Assembly: GCA_012295275.1 (NCBI GenBank)
Contig: CM022677.1
Span: 10,913,983-10,975,982 of the forward strand
Origin: Chrysomallon squamiferum
Lineage: Eukaryota > Mollusca > Gastropoda > Neomphalida > Peltospiridae
Length of the DNA stretch: 62,000 nt
Direction of reading: 5' to 3'
Shown here: piece after piece, positions 48,232 to 57,549 of the stretch
How positions within the stretch are numbered: position 1 is the stretch's first letter
Layout of the letters: each line of letters begins with the position of its first letter
Notes under the pieces: model-generated
Seen by the model: the letters and a program-made list of their open reading frames with translations, nothing else
Database searches by the model: none
What the model was told of the DNA's origin: nothing
Program-made: the position numbers and the translations under genes

Positions 48232-49112
48232 TTGGACACAAAAGAAGACATGCATTATTACTCGATTATTATCGGTTATAAGGATTATGACATGCTCCAT
48301 CCTAACTTTCTTACTGCTCGAGCTCTCGCCAAGGAAAAAAACTGGAAGTATGTTTATGCGTTTGGGAAGAACTACATAAAAAGTTTTGTTATGGACAGTC
48401 AAGACATGTTAGACAGAACGTTGGACCATTGGTCCACCCTACAAACAGAGGTCAAGATCGCGTTGTCATTGAAGTGAAGACATTGCTAAGAAACAAAAAT
48501 TCGAAGGTCCTCGTAGTCTTTCACGATAAATCGTGCAGTATGCACCTGAATATACCAACATACGGCAGTCTCTTGCACATATTGCGGAATACTACGATGA
48601 CGACTCCGAGCCAAGATCGCCAGTACCGGAGACATCACAGGGCAGTTTAAAATAAGAAAGGCTATATGAAGATACGAAAACTGAGACAGCCGAATCTTCT
48701 GATGAACCAAGAAAAGGAATGGTTAAAGGAAGGCATGAATATAAACGCAGATAACTTGTTTGATGGAGAAGCTGTGGACAAAGACATGCGCCACTGTACA
48801 GTACAGCCTCCAAAGAAGAAGATGACCGTCCAGGAATTTCTGAATCGAAATAACAATGTTCTGGGACAAAATCAGAATCAAAATCACGGGCTAGGAGAAA
48901 CCGTTCAAGAAGCTAGAAACAGTGAAGTAACTTTAATTGATGATGATTGTGATGAGCACATTGAAACAATGGATCAGAATAATCAATCAGACAACTTAGC
49001 AAAAACTCGCATTCCTACTTACCTCTTGACAAATAAATCGGCGGGAACTTTCGACTTCTTCTACAAATTAAAAAAAGTATATAGGGTGGGGGAAGTGAAA
49101 GACAAGACGTGA
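48232..49112 (+). pseudogene. Viral ORF X' (copy B) with downstream N-terminal capsid-like part
   Basis: The frame 48232-48477 carries LHPNFLTARALAKEKNWKY and MLDRTLDHW, homologous to ORF X of copy A. Frames then change at least twice: a part with AHIAEYYDDDSEPRSPVPET, then 48666-49112 with KKKMTVQEFLNRNNNVLG and an acidic Asp/Glu/Asn-rich end. It runs directly into a terminal-repeat arm at 49083, so no capsid beta-barrel follows. It therefore looks like the 5' part of a second capsid gene truncated by recombination at the viral terminus. Confidence 0.5.
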
Positions 49113-49238
49113 TATACTGTCAACCTAACTCTTGTGATTTGTAAAAAAATCAAAGACCCTCATTACTGGCTTTTGGCTTTTTCACCAAATGTACTTTTAA
49201 ACCGAAGGTGCTTTCGCTTCGCCCGAAGGAGCATAAGA
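49083..49238 (+). repeat. Terminal-repeat arm 1, tip in orientation 1
   Basis: Starts AGGGTGGGGGAAGTGAAAG, continues with the GGCTTTTGGCTTTTT stem part and ends with the tip CCGAAGGTGCTTTCGCTTCG...GGAGCATAAG. The outer arm is missing. Confidence 0.8.
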
Positions 49239-49290
49239 ATATAACGTCATAACGAAAAGGGAAATAATGTCATCTCAAAATAAAGCAAGT

Positions 49291-49530
49291 AGGGTGGGGG
49301 TAGTGAAAGATATATTTCAACCAAACTCTTGTTATTGTAAGAAAAACAAAGATCTTCACTAGTTGCTTTTGGCTTTTTTGATCAAGAGACGAAATGTACT
49401 TTTAACCCGAAGGTGCTTTGGCTTCGCCCGAAGGAGCATAAGTTAAAAGTACATTTGATCAAAAAAGCTAAAAGCCACTAGTGAAGATCTTTTTTACAAT
49501 AACAAAAGTTTGGTTGAAAAGTTTGGTTAT
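49291..49530 (+). repeat. Near-complete parvovirus-type terminal hairpin (arm 2)
   Basis: 49318-49406 pairs with 49442-49516, allowing small bulges; for example GTACTTTTAAC (49396-49406) pairs with GTTAAAAGTAC (49442-49452), and CAACCAAACTCTTGTTATTG pairs with CAATAACAAAAGTTTGGTTG. The 35-base tip (49407-49441) holds CGAAG/CTTCG complementary pieces able to form small side hairpins. This is the shape of a parvoviral telomere. The inner AGGGTGGGGG lead-in is shared with arms 1 and 3. Confidence 0.85.
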
Positions 49531-49682
49531 TAACATTAAAGTTGTAAATGTTGAATTTTAATAAATTGCTGTTGTAATAATTAAAATATTAATTAAATAT
49601 TTATTGTTTTAATATACCTAGTTTTTTTTTTATATTAATTAAATTATATTTCTTAATTATGTCATCTCTAAATAAAAAATGT

Positions 49683-49842
49683 AGGGTGGGGGGAGTGAAA
49701 CGTAAGACGTGATATATTTCAACCAAACTCTTGTTATTGTAAAAAAAAAAAAAAGGTCTTCACTAGTGGCTTTTGGCTTTTTTGATCAAAAGACCAAATG
49801 TACTTTTAACTTATGCTCCTTCGGGCGAAGCCAAAGCACCTT
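49683..49842 (+). repeat. Terminal-repeat arm 3, tip in the opposite orientation
   Basis: Same lead-in (AGGGTGGGGGGAGTGAAA) and stem up to GTACTTTTAAC (49800-49810). Then TTATGCTCCTTCGGGCGAAG (49811-49830) follows: the tip of arms 1 and 2 reverse-complemented on an unchanged stem. Confidence 0.85.
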
Positions 49843-49856
49843 TTTTATTTGACCAG

Positions 49857-50545
49857 CTAAAACAAAAAAAAGACAAAAATTAAACAATGTTGCGATGTGT
49901 TATCGAAACAGACATTAAAGTATAAATATTTACAATCAATACTTTTATCGTCTATTAATGGATTCTTTTTATCTATGAAATATTGTCTCTCCTTTTCCAA
50001 CGCGATGATCATTTCATCTTCTGTGGGTTCAGTGCACATCGAAAATAGTTTTGGGTGAAGAACATTGACCAAGAACGTCACTTCTTTTCAGATCTTCTAT
50101 GAAATAAAGTCTAGTTTTCATTATACTCATCTGAGATGATGTCAAGCCATGTCCGAAAGGTATATTGCTGTTAAGCAAGCAAATGCTCGCCTTACAATAG
50201 ACTGGCGTTGTCCCTTTCCTCTAGCATGTGACTTTGCTTCCACTCAAAAGGTCTTTATATTTGTCTATATTGGTTTGTGTTAAAGATATTTCCTCGCCGA
50301 GTACGATCTTTTTATCTGCCAGGGAAAATTATCTTTTGCACTTTTCCCGACAGATGTCATTGTTTCGAATAAGCTGGAACTAAGCATCGTTTTCCCACTG
50401 TCACTTTCTCCTTGTAAATAGATACCAATTTTTTCTTCCCTTTCCCTTTTAGTAAAGTGTTTATTAGGACACAGAGCCATCTTTCTGTGATCGACTGTTC
50501 TTTACACCAGGAATTAAACATTTTGACCCAATCTTCTGGTGTCAT
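49857..50545 (-). pseudogene. NS1-like SF3 helicase remnant
   Basis: Minus-strand frames, broken by several shifts and a TAG, carry the superfamily 3 helicase signatures in order. After EDWVKMFNSWCKEQ comes Walker A GESDSGKT (about 50395-50370), then a Walker B-like KIVLGEEISLTQ (about 50310-50275). Next a Lys-Gly-Thr-Thr-Pro stretch and CLLNSN, in the place of motifs B' and C. A last frame (50081-49857) is open to a stop next to the terminal repeat. SF3 helicases unwind the viral genome in parvovirus replication. The N-terminal nickase domain (HUH) is absent: the helicase starts within about 25 bases of the promoter TATA. Confidence 0.75.
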
Positions 50546-50559
50546 ATAGTTTTAAAGTC

Positions 50560-50620
50560 AGCTTTATTTATAGCAAAATTAACGTCATCAAACTGACGTC
50601 GAAACACGTGACGTCATGTA
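50560..50620 (-). promoter_or_regulatory. Viral promoter copy C
   Basis: Minus strand: CATGACGTCACGTG (50605-50618), a second TGACGTC (50594-50600) and TATAAATAAAGC (50561-50572). Closest to copy A, including the GATGACGTTAAT and GCTGACTTT flanks. Confidence 0.7.
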
Positions 50621-50762
50621 TAACATTAAAGACTTTTAACTGTATCAATACGAAGCGTAATAACAAATAGTTCTTTAAATAATAAATTAATTATAACAAT
50701 TAAAATATATAACTACAACAAGTATTAATAACTATGAATACTTTTTTAAGAAGTTAAACTAA

Positions 50763-50966
50763 TTAAATAGGATATGACCAATCAGTTTCATTTTCGGTGA
50801 CAGGTACAGTTCTGTCACCATATGTTCCAAGTATGGGCCAAACAACTCGTCTTCTAGATTTTTGTCTGCCCCAGTTATCCCATATTGGTGCATCTAATCT
50901 TAATTGCCATGCTTTCTTTATTCTATCATGATCTTTCTTCTTTGATACATACACACATAAGCACAT
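50763..50966 (-). pseudogene. Capsid C-terminal fragment (copy C)
   Basis: A minus-strand frame with AWQLRLDAPIWDNWG and a terminal TENETDWSYPI before the stop at 50763-50765. The end matches the SYPI terminus at 47948. Its upstream capsid body is absent. It sits 145 bases or so before promoter C on the same strand, repeating the capsid-then-promoter order of copy A. Confidence 0.65.
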
Positions 50967-51170
50967 AAATGTATTTCTTTTATTTATTTTTTATTTATTT
51001 TTTATTTGTTTGTCATCCATTTTGCAATCCAGTGCCTGCTGTGAGCATTATTAGAGATTTTAAAAATTAACTTTGTAATATGATTTTAAATAATTACATA
51101 TATTTATCTTGTCAAACACTTTATAGTTGGTAAACAATTTAAGCAAATACTTTCAGGTATACATACTTTT
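50967..51170. other. TTTAT-rich flank, no gene recognised
   Basis: Simple TTTAT repeats at the right edge of the virus cluster, then AT-rich sequence. Confidence 0.6.
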
Positions 51171-51445
51171 GATCAATAACCTGCCTTATAACGTAATCGG
51201 TATAACATGAATTCATATATAATTTTATATACCTGATCAATAACCTGTCTTATAATGTGATCTGTATAACATTAATTCATAGATAATTTTGTATACTTCA
51301 TCAATAACTTGCCTTATAATGTGATCGGTATGACATTAATTCATATAAAATTCTGTATAACCTGATCAGTAACCTGTCTTATAACATGATCAGTATAACA
51401 TTAATTCAAAGATAATTTTCTACACCTGATCAGTAACCTGTCTTG
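51171..51445. repeat. ~64-bp tandem repeat, about 4 copies
   Basis: GATCARTAACCTG(C/T)CTTATAA recurs at about 51171, 51235, 51298, 51364 and 51428, each followed by TATAACATTAATTCATA. Copies differ at 10% or more of sites. Confidence 0.85.
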
Positions 51446-51689
51446 GAATTGCATGGCACAAAATCATGTATTGACAGCAGCAGACAGTATTGACAGAACA
51501 ACTGAAACACTCACTAAGCTTTGAGCAGGCAAGTTAATATTTTATTCAATTTCTACATAAAAGAAATTCATTTTAATACTAGATTTCAAGCACAATTAAA
51601 ATGTTTTTAATTTTAATTTTTAAATTATTTATTAAAATATGTTTTTATTTATTTATTATATATTTATTTATTTACTTTCACACTTACAG

Positions 51690-51787
51690 TTGATGGCTTC
51701 TTGTCTGCATGGACACTTCAGAGACTGGGTAGTTGTAGTGAATCATGTGGTAGAGGCACTAGAATAACATATGAGATACGAACATGA
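51690..51787 (+). pseudogene. Thrombospondin type 1 repeat exon, stop at a Cys position
   Basis: After the acceptor CACTTACAG the frame reads GFLSAWTLQRLGSCSESCG then RGTRITYEIRT, then TGA (51785-51787). Trp, CSxSCG and GTR spacing is that of a TSP1 domain (WxxW...CSxxCGxGxRxR...C). The residue after IRT should be the next Cys; here TGT or TGC is TGA. TSP1 repeats occur in secreted and membrane receptors and matrix proteins. The exon is followed by other splice-bounded exons on the same strand. The stop makes this a pseudogene or a variant allele. Confidence 0.6.
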
Positions 51788-52137
51788 ACAAAACATGTGA
51801 AACAAATTTCGTATGTCCAGATAACAAGCAATAATTAAATCAAATATATTCATAATTTTCTTTTAAACAAATTATGTACAGACTGGTATAAGGTTATTTA
51901 ACAATCTAGCTGATATATGTATCACATTATGGTATATGCATGTTTGGTTTTTTTCTGTAGAAAGATGTACATTAGAAAAATAGTTTTAGTTGCTTGTTTA
52001 AAAGGATGTCACTTTATATTGCAGAAACAGGGTTTCTTTTTCATTATCTGTATAGTTAGTTACCTTTTAAGATATTAAAAATGGTAAAAAAAACATGCTG
52101 TGTATGTCTTAAATAAAATATTTCTTCTTTATTTTAG

Positions 52138-52178
52138 ATTTGGTCTGTTTCTGCAGTATTATTAGTGACCAGCTTGAA
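52138..52178 (+). CDS. Short exon candidate
   Basis: Acceptor TTTATTTTAG, donor GAA|GTGAGT (strong). Reads LVCFCSIISDQLE, ending in phase 0, which fits the next exon. May be the N-terminal half of the CARD-like segment. Confidence 0.4.
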
Positions 52179-52360
52179 GTGAGTGTTTATTAAATCAATA
52201 AATATAATGCTTGTACTCTGTCAGACCAGTTGATTTAATATTGTGTTAAGATGCTGTAAAGCTTCTTTTTACAATGTGAATATACAGTCCTAGTTATCTA
52301 TATTTTTATTTAATTCCTTTACACATCTTTCCTTTCCTTTTGTTGCTACTTCTCTTTCAG

Positions 52361-52479
52361 CCTGGAGAACATCTCATCAGACTGATGAACATGCTGGATC
52401 CAAAAGGTGTTGATCCTTTTCTTGAAAAGTACATTAACAAGAAGATCATCAAAACAGGGATTCTTAACAATGTGAAAGG
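52361..52479 (+). CDS. Exon with a CARD-like segment
   Basis: Acceptor TTGCTACTTCTCTTTCAG with a good pyrimidine tract; donor GG|GTAATA. The frame reads GEHLIRLMNMLDPKGVDPFL then EKYINKK. The pattern Leu-rich helix, Lys-Gly turn, then a Phe-Leu helix resembles the last helices of caspase-recruitment or death-fold domains, which assemble signalling complexes. This is a pattern match only. It joins in phase to 52681. Confidence 0.5.
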
Positions 52480-52680
52480 GTAATAACTTAATGAATCAAA
52501 AAACACACAAAAACACACAATTTACACTCTTATCTTATAGAATAATTAAACAATAAACAGATATTTTGAATTTATTTGAATATTTCATTTACAGAATTTA
52601 CAACTATTTGAATAATGTAAAATGCTACTTCCACTATATTTTATGATTAGTTTATTAATGAATATTATATTTTGTTGTAG

Positions 52681-52734
52681 GATCCTAGACAACAGATTCA
52701 AGCTGCCTCAGCCAACATTTCAGTTGAAAATGTT
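52681..52734 (+). CDS. Exon candidate
   Basis: Acceptor TTTTGTTGTAG, donor TT|GTAAGA. Completes the split Gly codon from 52479 and reads ILDNRFKLPQPTFQLKM. Phases fit on the upstream side. Confidence 0.45.
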
Positions 52735-52898
52735 GTAAGACACATTTTTTTAATTTTTTTATCCTGTTCATTTTATTTGAAGAATTATAATTTTTTTTGT
52801 ATTATTATTGTATGTATGTGTATTTATATGTATTTATTTTATTTTATTATTATAATTTTAATTTAAATTTTGATTTACTAAATAATTAATTAATTAAG

Positions 52899-53121
52899 TG
52901 CTGAAACAACTCTGACAAAAGAAAAGAATTTAGTTTCTTTTGGTAAGGGTGACAGCATGGAAGATATTGAATCTCAGCTGCAGGAAAAGTTTGACTCGAC
53001 TGACTAATCTTCTTGTGAAACTGGAGTTTTTGTTGAAAGAAGCCAGACCAAGACTTAAACTGCCACAAGCTTTACCACCTAGTCACTTAGTCAGATTTTA
53101 AAACCTTTAAAAAATATTCAG
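52899..53121 (+). pseudogene. Exon remnant with Leu/Lys-rich helix, frameshifted
   Basis: After an AG at 52898 (weak AATTAATTAAG acceptor) the frame gives KEKNLVSFGKGDSMEDIESQ then LQEKFDSTD and a TAA (53005-53007). One base away the frame continues as LTNLLVKLEFLLKEARPRLK. A donor-like CAG|GTAAAT closes the region at 53121. One-base change near 53000 separates the two coding-like halves. Probable coiled coil; family unknown. Confidence 0.4.
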
Positions 53122-53897
53122 GTAAATATGTCTGTAAATATGTCTTATTCTATCTGTCTGTTTCTCTTTCTGTCTGCCTCCCTATTTATTTATTTTATTT
53201 CTATCTCTCTCAGCTTTTCTGTGTGTATTCGTTTCCTTCAAAATGTTCAGATAAATATGTTTGTCTTTCTGAGAATCTGTCTATATACCTATGTATCTAC
53301 TTACTATATACTTATCTGTTTGTCCTTCTGTATGTCAGTCTGTATCTTTATATCATTTCTTATTTGTTCCTAATTAGCAAGTTTCTTTCTTTTTTCTTTC
53401 TTGCTTTTCTTTATGATTTTTAGCTATTACTGTCAAACTTGTAATATTTTTTGAAGTATAACAAAGAAAGAAAATATTTTATATAATCTTTCTTTAAGTT
53501 CTCTTTTGATAATTCTGAATATAAATAGCTTAAGAATCAGTTATTTAAATAATTCTAAATTTATTTATAGTTTTAATTTATAAAAATGCTCTTAAAACAA
53601 GTTTTTGTAGACAGTTGATTATTTTTATTTTTTTATAAATCTTTCTATCTTTCTTCAGTGTATCTATCTAATGTATGTATCTATCTATCATTTATTTATA
53701 TATTTATTTAATTTCTTATTATTTTTAATTTATTTAAAATATAATCATACTGAATTACATAATATTGGATATATAACATTATTAATTTTTTTTATTATTT
53801 TATTTAATATTACAACCTACTGAATAATTTAGTATTCTATATTTTCATTAATTATTAATGCCTTCATTTTTGTTTATTTATTTATTTTTTTAACTAG
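53122..53897. other. Intron-like, TCTG/TTTAT simple sequence
   Basis: Pyrimidine-rich CTGTCTGT and TTTATTTA repeats; ORFs here follow the repeats. No gene supported. Confidence 0.6.
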
Positions 53898-53976
53898 GTT
53901 TAGAATTTATCAGGAAACAGTCTTGGAATCTAGGCTTTCCAAACTGTGTTCTAATACAACAGACACTGAGAGTGCT
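53898..53976 (+). CDS. Exon candidate
   Basis: Acceptor TTTTTTTAACTAG and strong donor GCT|GTGAGT bracket 26 open codons: RIYQETVLESRLSKLCSNTT then DTESA. Same strand as the preceding exons; no domain recognised. Confidence 0.4.
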
Positions 53977-54004
53977 GTGAGTAAACGTATTTGTAACTGT
54001 TAAA

Positions 54005-54021
54005 AAATAATAATAATAGTG

Positions 54022-54066
<45 letters not shown>
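54005..54066. repeat. (AAT)n microsatellite
   Basis: AAT array. Confidence 0.95.
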
Positions 54067-54069
<3 letters not shown>

Positions 54070-54149
54070 CCCAGTAACAAGAAATTTTTTTTATATTAAT
54101 ATATGTATAACTGTGAAACACATATTCTTATTTTCTCTTCTTCACCATT

Positions 54150-54169
54150 TTCTTCTTCTTCTTCTTCAT

Positions 54170-54200
<31 letters not shown>

Positions 54201-54215
54201 TTATTATTATTGTTG
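54150..54215. repeat. (TTC)n/(TTA)n microsatellite
   Basis: TTC array running into TTA. Confidence 0.95.
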
Positions 54216-54249
54216 TTGTTGTCATTATTAATATTATTATTGTTATTGT

Positions 54250-54960
54250 TATTGTTATTTTTATTAGTAGTATCTAATTCTCCAGTAGTATCAGTTAGCT
54301 ACTAATATTGCTACTTCTGTTCCTGTCACTGTTATTCTATTACTGAAAAGACTAGTAACAGTGACTTTCAACACACTAAAGTTATTACCAATAATTATAT
54401 ATCTATTATATATCTATGTATCACTATGTCTCTTACTGCTATTTCTACTGTTACTACTTATACTAAATATGTTAATATTATTTTACTACCATTATTACAT
54501 CTACTACTGCTACAACTACTACTGCTACTACTACTACTACTGTGGTGGCTCCATTTATTTACTACCTCTTCATGTTGTATTTACTACTACTATACAACCT
54601 AAACTAATTCTACCACAGTTACAACTACTAATACTATAACTATTACTACTACTAGTACTATTAATACTAAAACTATTACTACTTCTAGTATTGTTACAAC
54701 TAATAGCACAACTACGAATTCTGCTGCTGCTGTTACTACTAATATTACAACTACTACTACTACTACTACAGCTGCTACTACTGCTACCACTGCTTTTGTT
54801 ACTAATGTTACTAATACTAAACCTACTACAACTACTGCTCTGTCAGCTACTACAACCAACTGTACCACTGTTACTACTAGTTCTATTGCTAGTTTTACTA
54901 CAACTACTACAACAACTACTACAGCTGTTCATACTATTACTACTGTTAAAACATTATGAT
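54250..54960. repeat. Long ACT/TAC trinucleotide-derived tract
   Basis: About 700 bases of degenerate ACT, TAC and CTR triplets. Val- and Leu-rich ORFs on both strands (54599-54868, 54691-54972) are repeat artefacts. Similar tracts lie beside the exon remnants at 5291 and 23090. Confidence 0.85.
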
Positions 54961-55225
54961 GTGTTCTACTAACTACATTTTAATAACTAATAAATTACTT
55001 TCTGCTTTTGTAGATTCTACATATTGTAAATTATTATTATTATTATTATTATTTGTTATTATTTGTTTTTAAGACCAGCTGAGATCACTAAATTTTGATC
55101 TCAGTTTTTGTCTGCTGTTTTCAGTCATCCAAAGATGACTGCTTTTCATCTAAATGATGCAAAATTTAACAACCAAACACTTACTGTTGATGGTTAATTT
55201 AGATTTGTATATTATTATAAGATAT

Positions 55226-55230
<5 letters not shown>
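54961..55230. other. No gene recognised
   Basis: AT-rich with a (TTA)n run at 55030-55055. Confidence 0.5.

Positions 55231-55313
<83 letters not shown>
55231..55313. repeat. (TC)n/(TA)n microsatellite
   Basis: TC array followed directly by TA array. Confidence 0.95.
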
Positions 55314-55317
<4 letters not shown>

Positions 55318-56705
55318 CTTACACACACACGTGTGTATTTCATTTTAAACTATTTAGATTTGACAAATTTCTCATTATTGTATTTTTTCTTCTTTTTGCT
55401 TTTTTCTTTTTCTGCTGATACTTAAAATACAGTTGCCATGTTTCTTTATACTATTTTTTCAATTACTTCAGATATTCCATAATCCAAACCAGACACAAGT
55501 TCTCTGCAGGAATTAAGTCTGAACTCCAGTTGTTTATTAGGTATGTGTATTAAGTATTAAAACAAAATTAAAATAATCAGACAACTCTTGGTTGAGACAG
55601 TAAAAGTTCAGTCAGTTTTAGAATATGGATTTAATATTTTATATTGATCCTGAATTCTGCAGTATTTTGCTTAGATTTTTATTCTTGTTTACATACATGA
55701 ATAACCTGCAAATTTATATGTAAAATTAATTAAGGTACAAAACCATGCTTATAATTTACAAGAAAACACAAACATATTTTTCCCTAATATATATATTTTT
55801 TTTACTTAGTTTATTACTTATTATATAAAAATACATGCAGTTTATATTAACAGAAAAAAATATAAAAAAAAGAAAGAAAGAAAAAAAAGAAAAAAGAAAG
55901 CCAAACAAAAAGAAGAATTAACTGCCATATATAAACATTAATTAAAATAAACTATATTCTAAACTAAAATTATAACATCTTTCAAGTAATTATATAATTA
56001 TTTTTTATTATTATTTTCAATTATACAACTATTATTATACATTATGGAGGATTATAATTAATTTTTCTAAATCACTTTTATAACATATATAAATTTATGT
56101 AATCTTGACAGATAATTATTCAAAATATTTATTAAGTACAAAAAAAAAAATCTAAATTTTTCCAGCACTAAATAAAATTTGGTATTGGTACATTGTGTTA
56201 TTTTCAGTAACATATTTTATATATTTTTTTTTACATATACATGTCTGGTTTAGACAAGTGTCCTCTGTACCCAGCTCCATGTGATAAATAGTAAAAAAGT
56301 ATACAGTTAATATACCCTGCTAATCTAATAAATATTTCTCAAGCAAAATATATAAACAAAGCTAGTGAACATAAAAAGCAAGATAATATCTATAAAAAAA
56401 AAATTAAAAAATGTTCTGCTTACAAAAACAAAAATAATAATAATAATAAAAAAATAAATAAATAGAGGCAATTATAAAAAAGAAAAAAAACAAGACAAAT
56501 AAAACAGAACCAGAATATAATTTTTTTCTAAATTAAAAATGGTGACATTAGCAAGTAGTTTCAAACTGAACTTTATGAAATAAATAACATGATGGCAAGA
56601 AGAGAGCAAGTTTTTTTTTTTATTATTCTTGCAGATATTCCTCTCAGTTTATATCAGAGATTAAATTGATGTATTATTCTAATCAGACTATCAGAATATT
56701 GGAAT
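55314..56705. other. AT-rich DNA, no gene recognised
   Basis: Contains A-rich and AAAG simple sequence (55855-55900, 56400-56500). No exon-like frame supported. Confidence 0.5.
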
Positions 56706-56707
56706 GT

Positions 56708-56708
<1 letters not shown>

Positions 56709-56796
<88 letters not shown>

Positions 56797-56800
56797 TGGT
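56709..56800. repeat. (TC)n then (TG)n microsatellite
   Basis: TC array to about 56780, then TG. Confidence 0.95.
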
Positions 56801-56820
56801 GTTGGTGTTTGTGCGTGTGT

Positions 56821-57367
56821 TAAAAATTTACACTTAAAGCTTCCAGGATTAATAGATAAAAAAAATAAAAAAAATATCTGTCATGGAAATAGTGAGTATA
56901 CAGTTGAGAATTAAACTAGTATCGGCAAAATTGACAAAATAAAATAAAAAAATGAAATGTCGGACTCGATTCAAATGTTGTTCCACAAAAATGTTTTGTC
57001 TCAGCAGGATCAGTAATGAGCGATTTTTTTTCTTTTCTTTGCTTTTTATTGCAAATAATCAATTTTATTGATCTAATTCAAACAAAGATTCAAATTTTAA
57101 TATTTTGAACACGACGTCAGGTGCCCCGAATCATTAGTTTAACCATCTGACTGGTTAAACAATATAGATGTATTTATTTAAAAATGGTACTAATTATCAG
57201 TTAAATATTATTTTCTAAAGAGATACTGTATATTTTGTGTCTTATTATCTTTGCTAACAATAAATATTTTGATCTGATATTGTTATTGTAAAAATATAGT
57301 CTAAACACATTTTAGATTTTCAACGTATCACTCATATTTCTGTTTCACTTGTTCATATTTTTTGTCT

Positions 57368-57370
<3 letters not shown>
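56821..57370. other. No gene recognised
   Basis: AT-rich; contains ACACGACGTCAGGTGCCCCG near 57109, the only GC-rich patch. No ORF. Confidence 0.5.

Positions 57371-57372
<2 letters not shown>

Positions 57373-57452
<80 letters not shown>
57373..57452. repeat. (TC)n microsatellite
   Basis: About 80 bases of TC. Confidence 0.95.
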
Positions 57453-57455
<3 letters not shown>

Positions 57456-57549
57456 CTTTCAAAATACCATAACATTCTATGACTATCTATTTTAGTAATT
57501 TTGCTTGTTAATTGAAAAATTATATTTATTTGAGGCAGCTGTGTTTTAC

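Larger units (their letters stand above)
45327..50966. mobile_element. Endogenous parvovirus-like cluster (several joined copies)
   Basis: About 5.6 kb bounded on the left by an inverted terminal-repeat arm. It contains two capsid-related regions and promoters on the plus strand, three terminal-repeat arms including a near-complete hairpin, and a minus-strand NS1 helicase remnant with its promoter and a second capsid C-terminus. All reading frames are broken by frameshifts or stops. Parvoviridae (densovirus-like) origin rests on three independent things: the capsid sequence character, the SF3 helicase motifs, and the terminal hairpin. Copies differ from each other, so more than one insertion or a rearranged concatemer is likely. 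Confidence 0.85.

Noticed and set aside
48666-49112. Complete capsid protein in copy B
   Set aside because: Only N-terminal-like acidic/basic sequence; it runs into a terminal repeat and has no beta-barrel blocks.
54599-54972. Val-rich and Leu-rich membrane proteins
   Set aside because: Both strands of one ACT-triplet tract give hydrophobic ORFs; repeat artefact.
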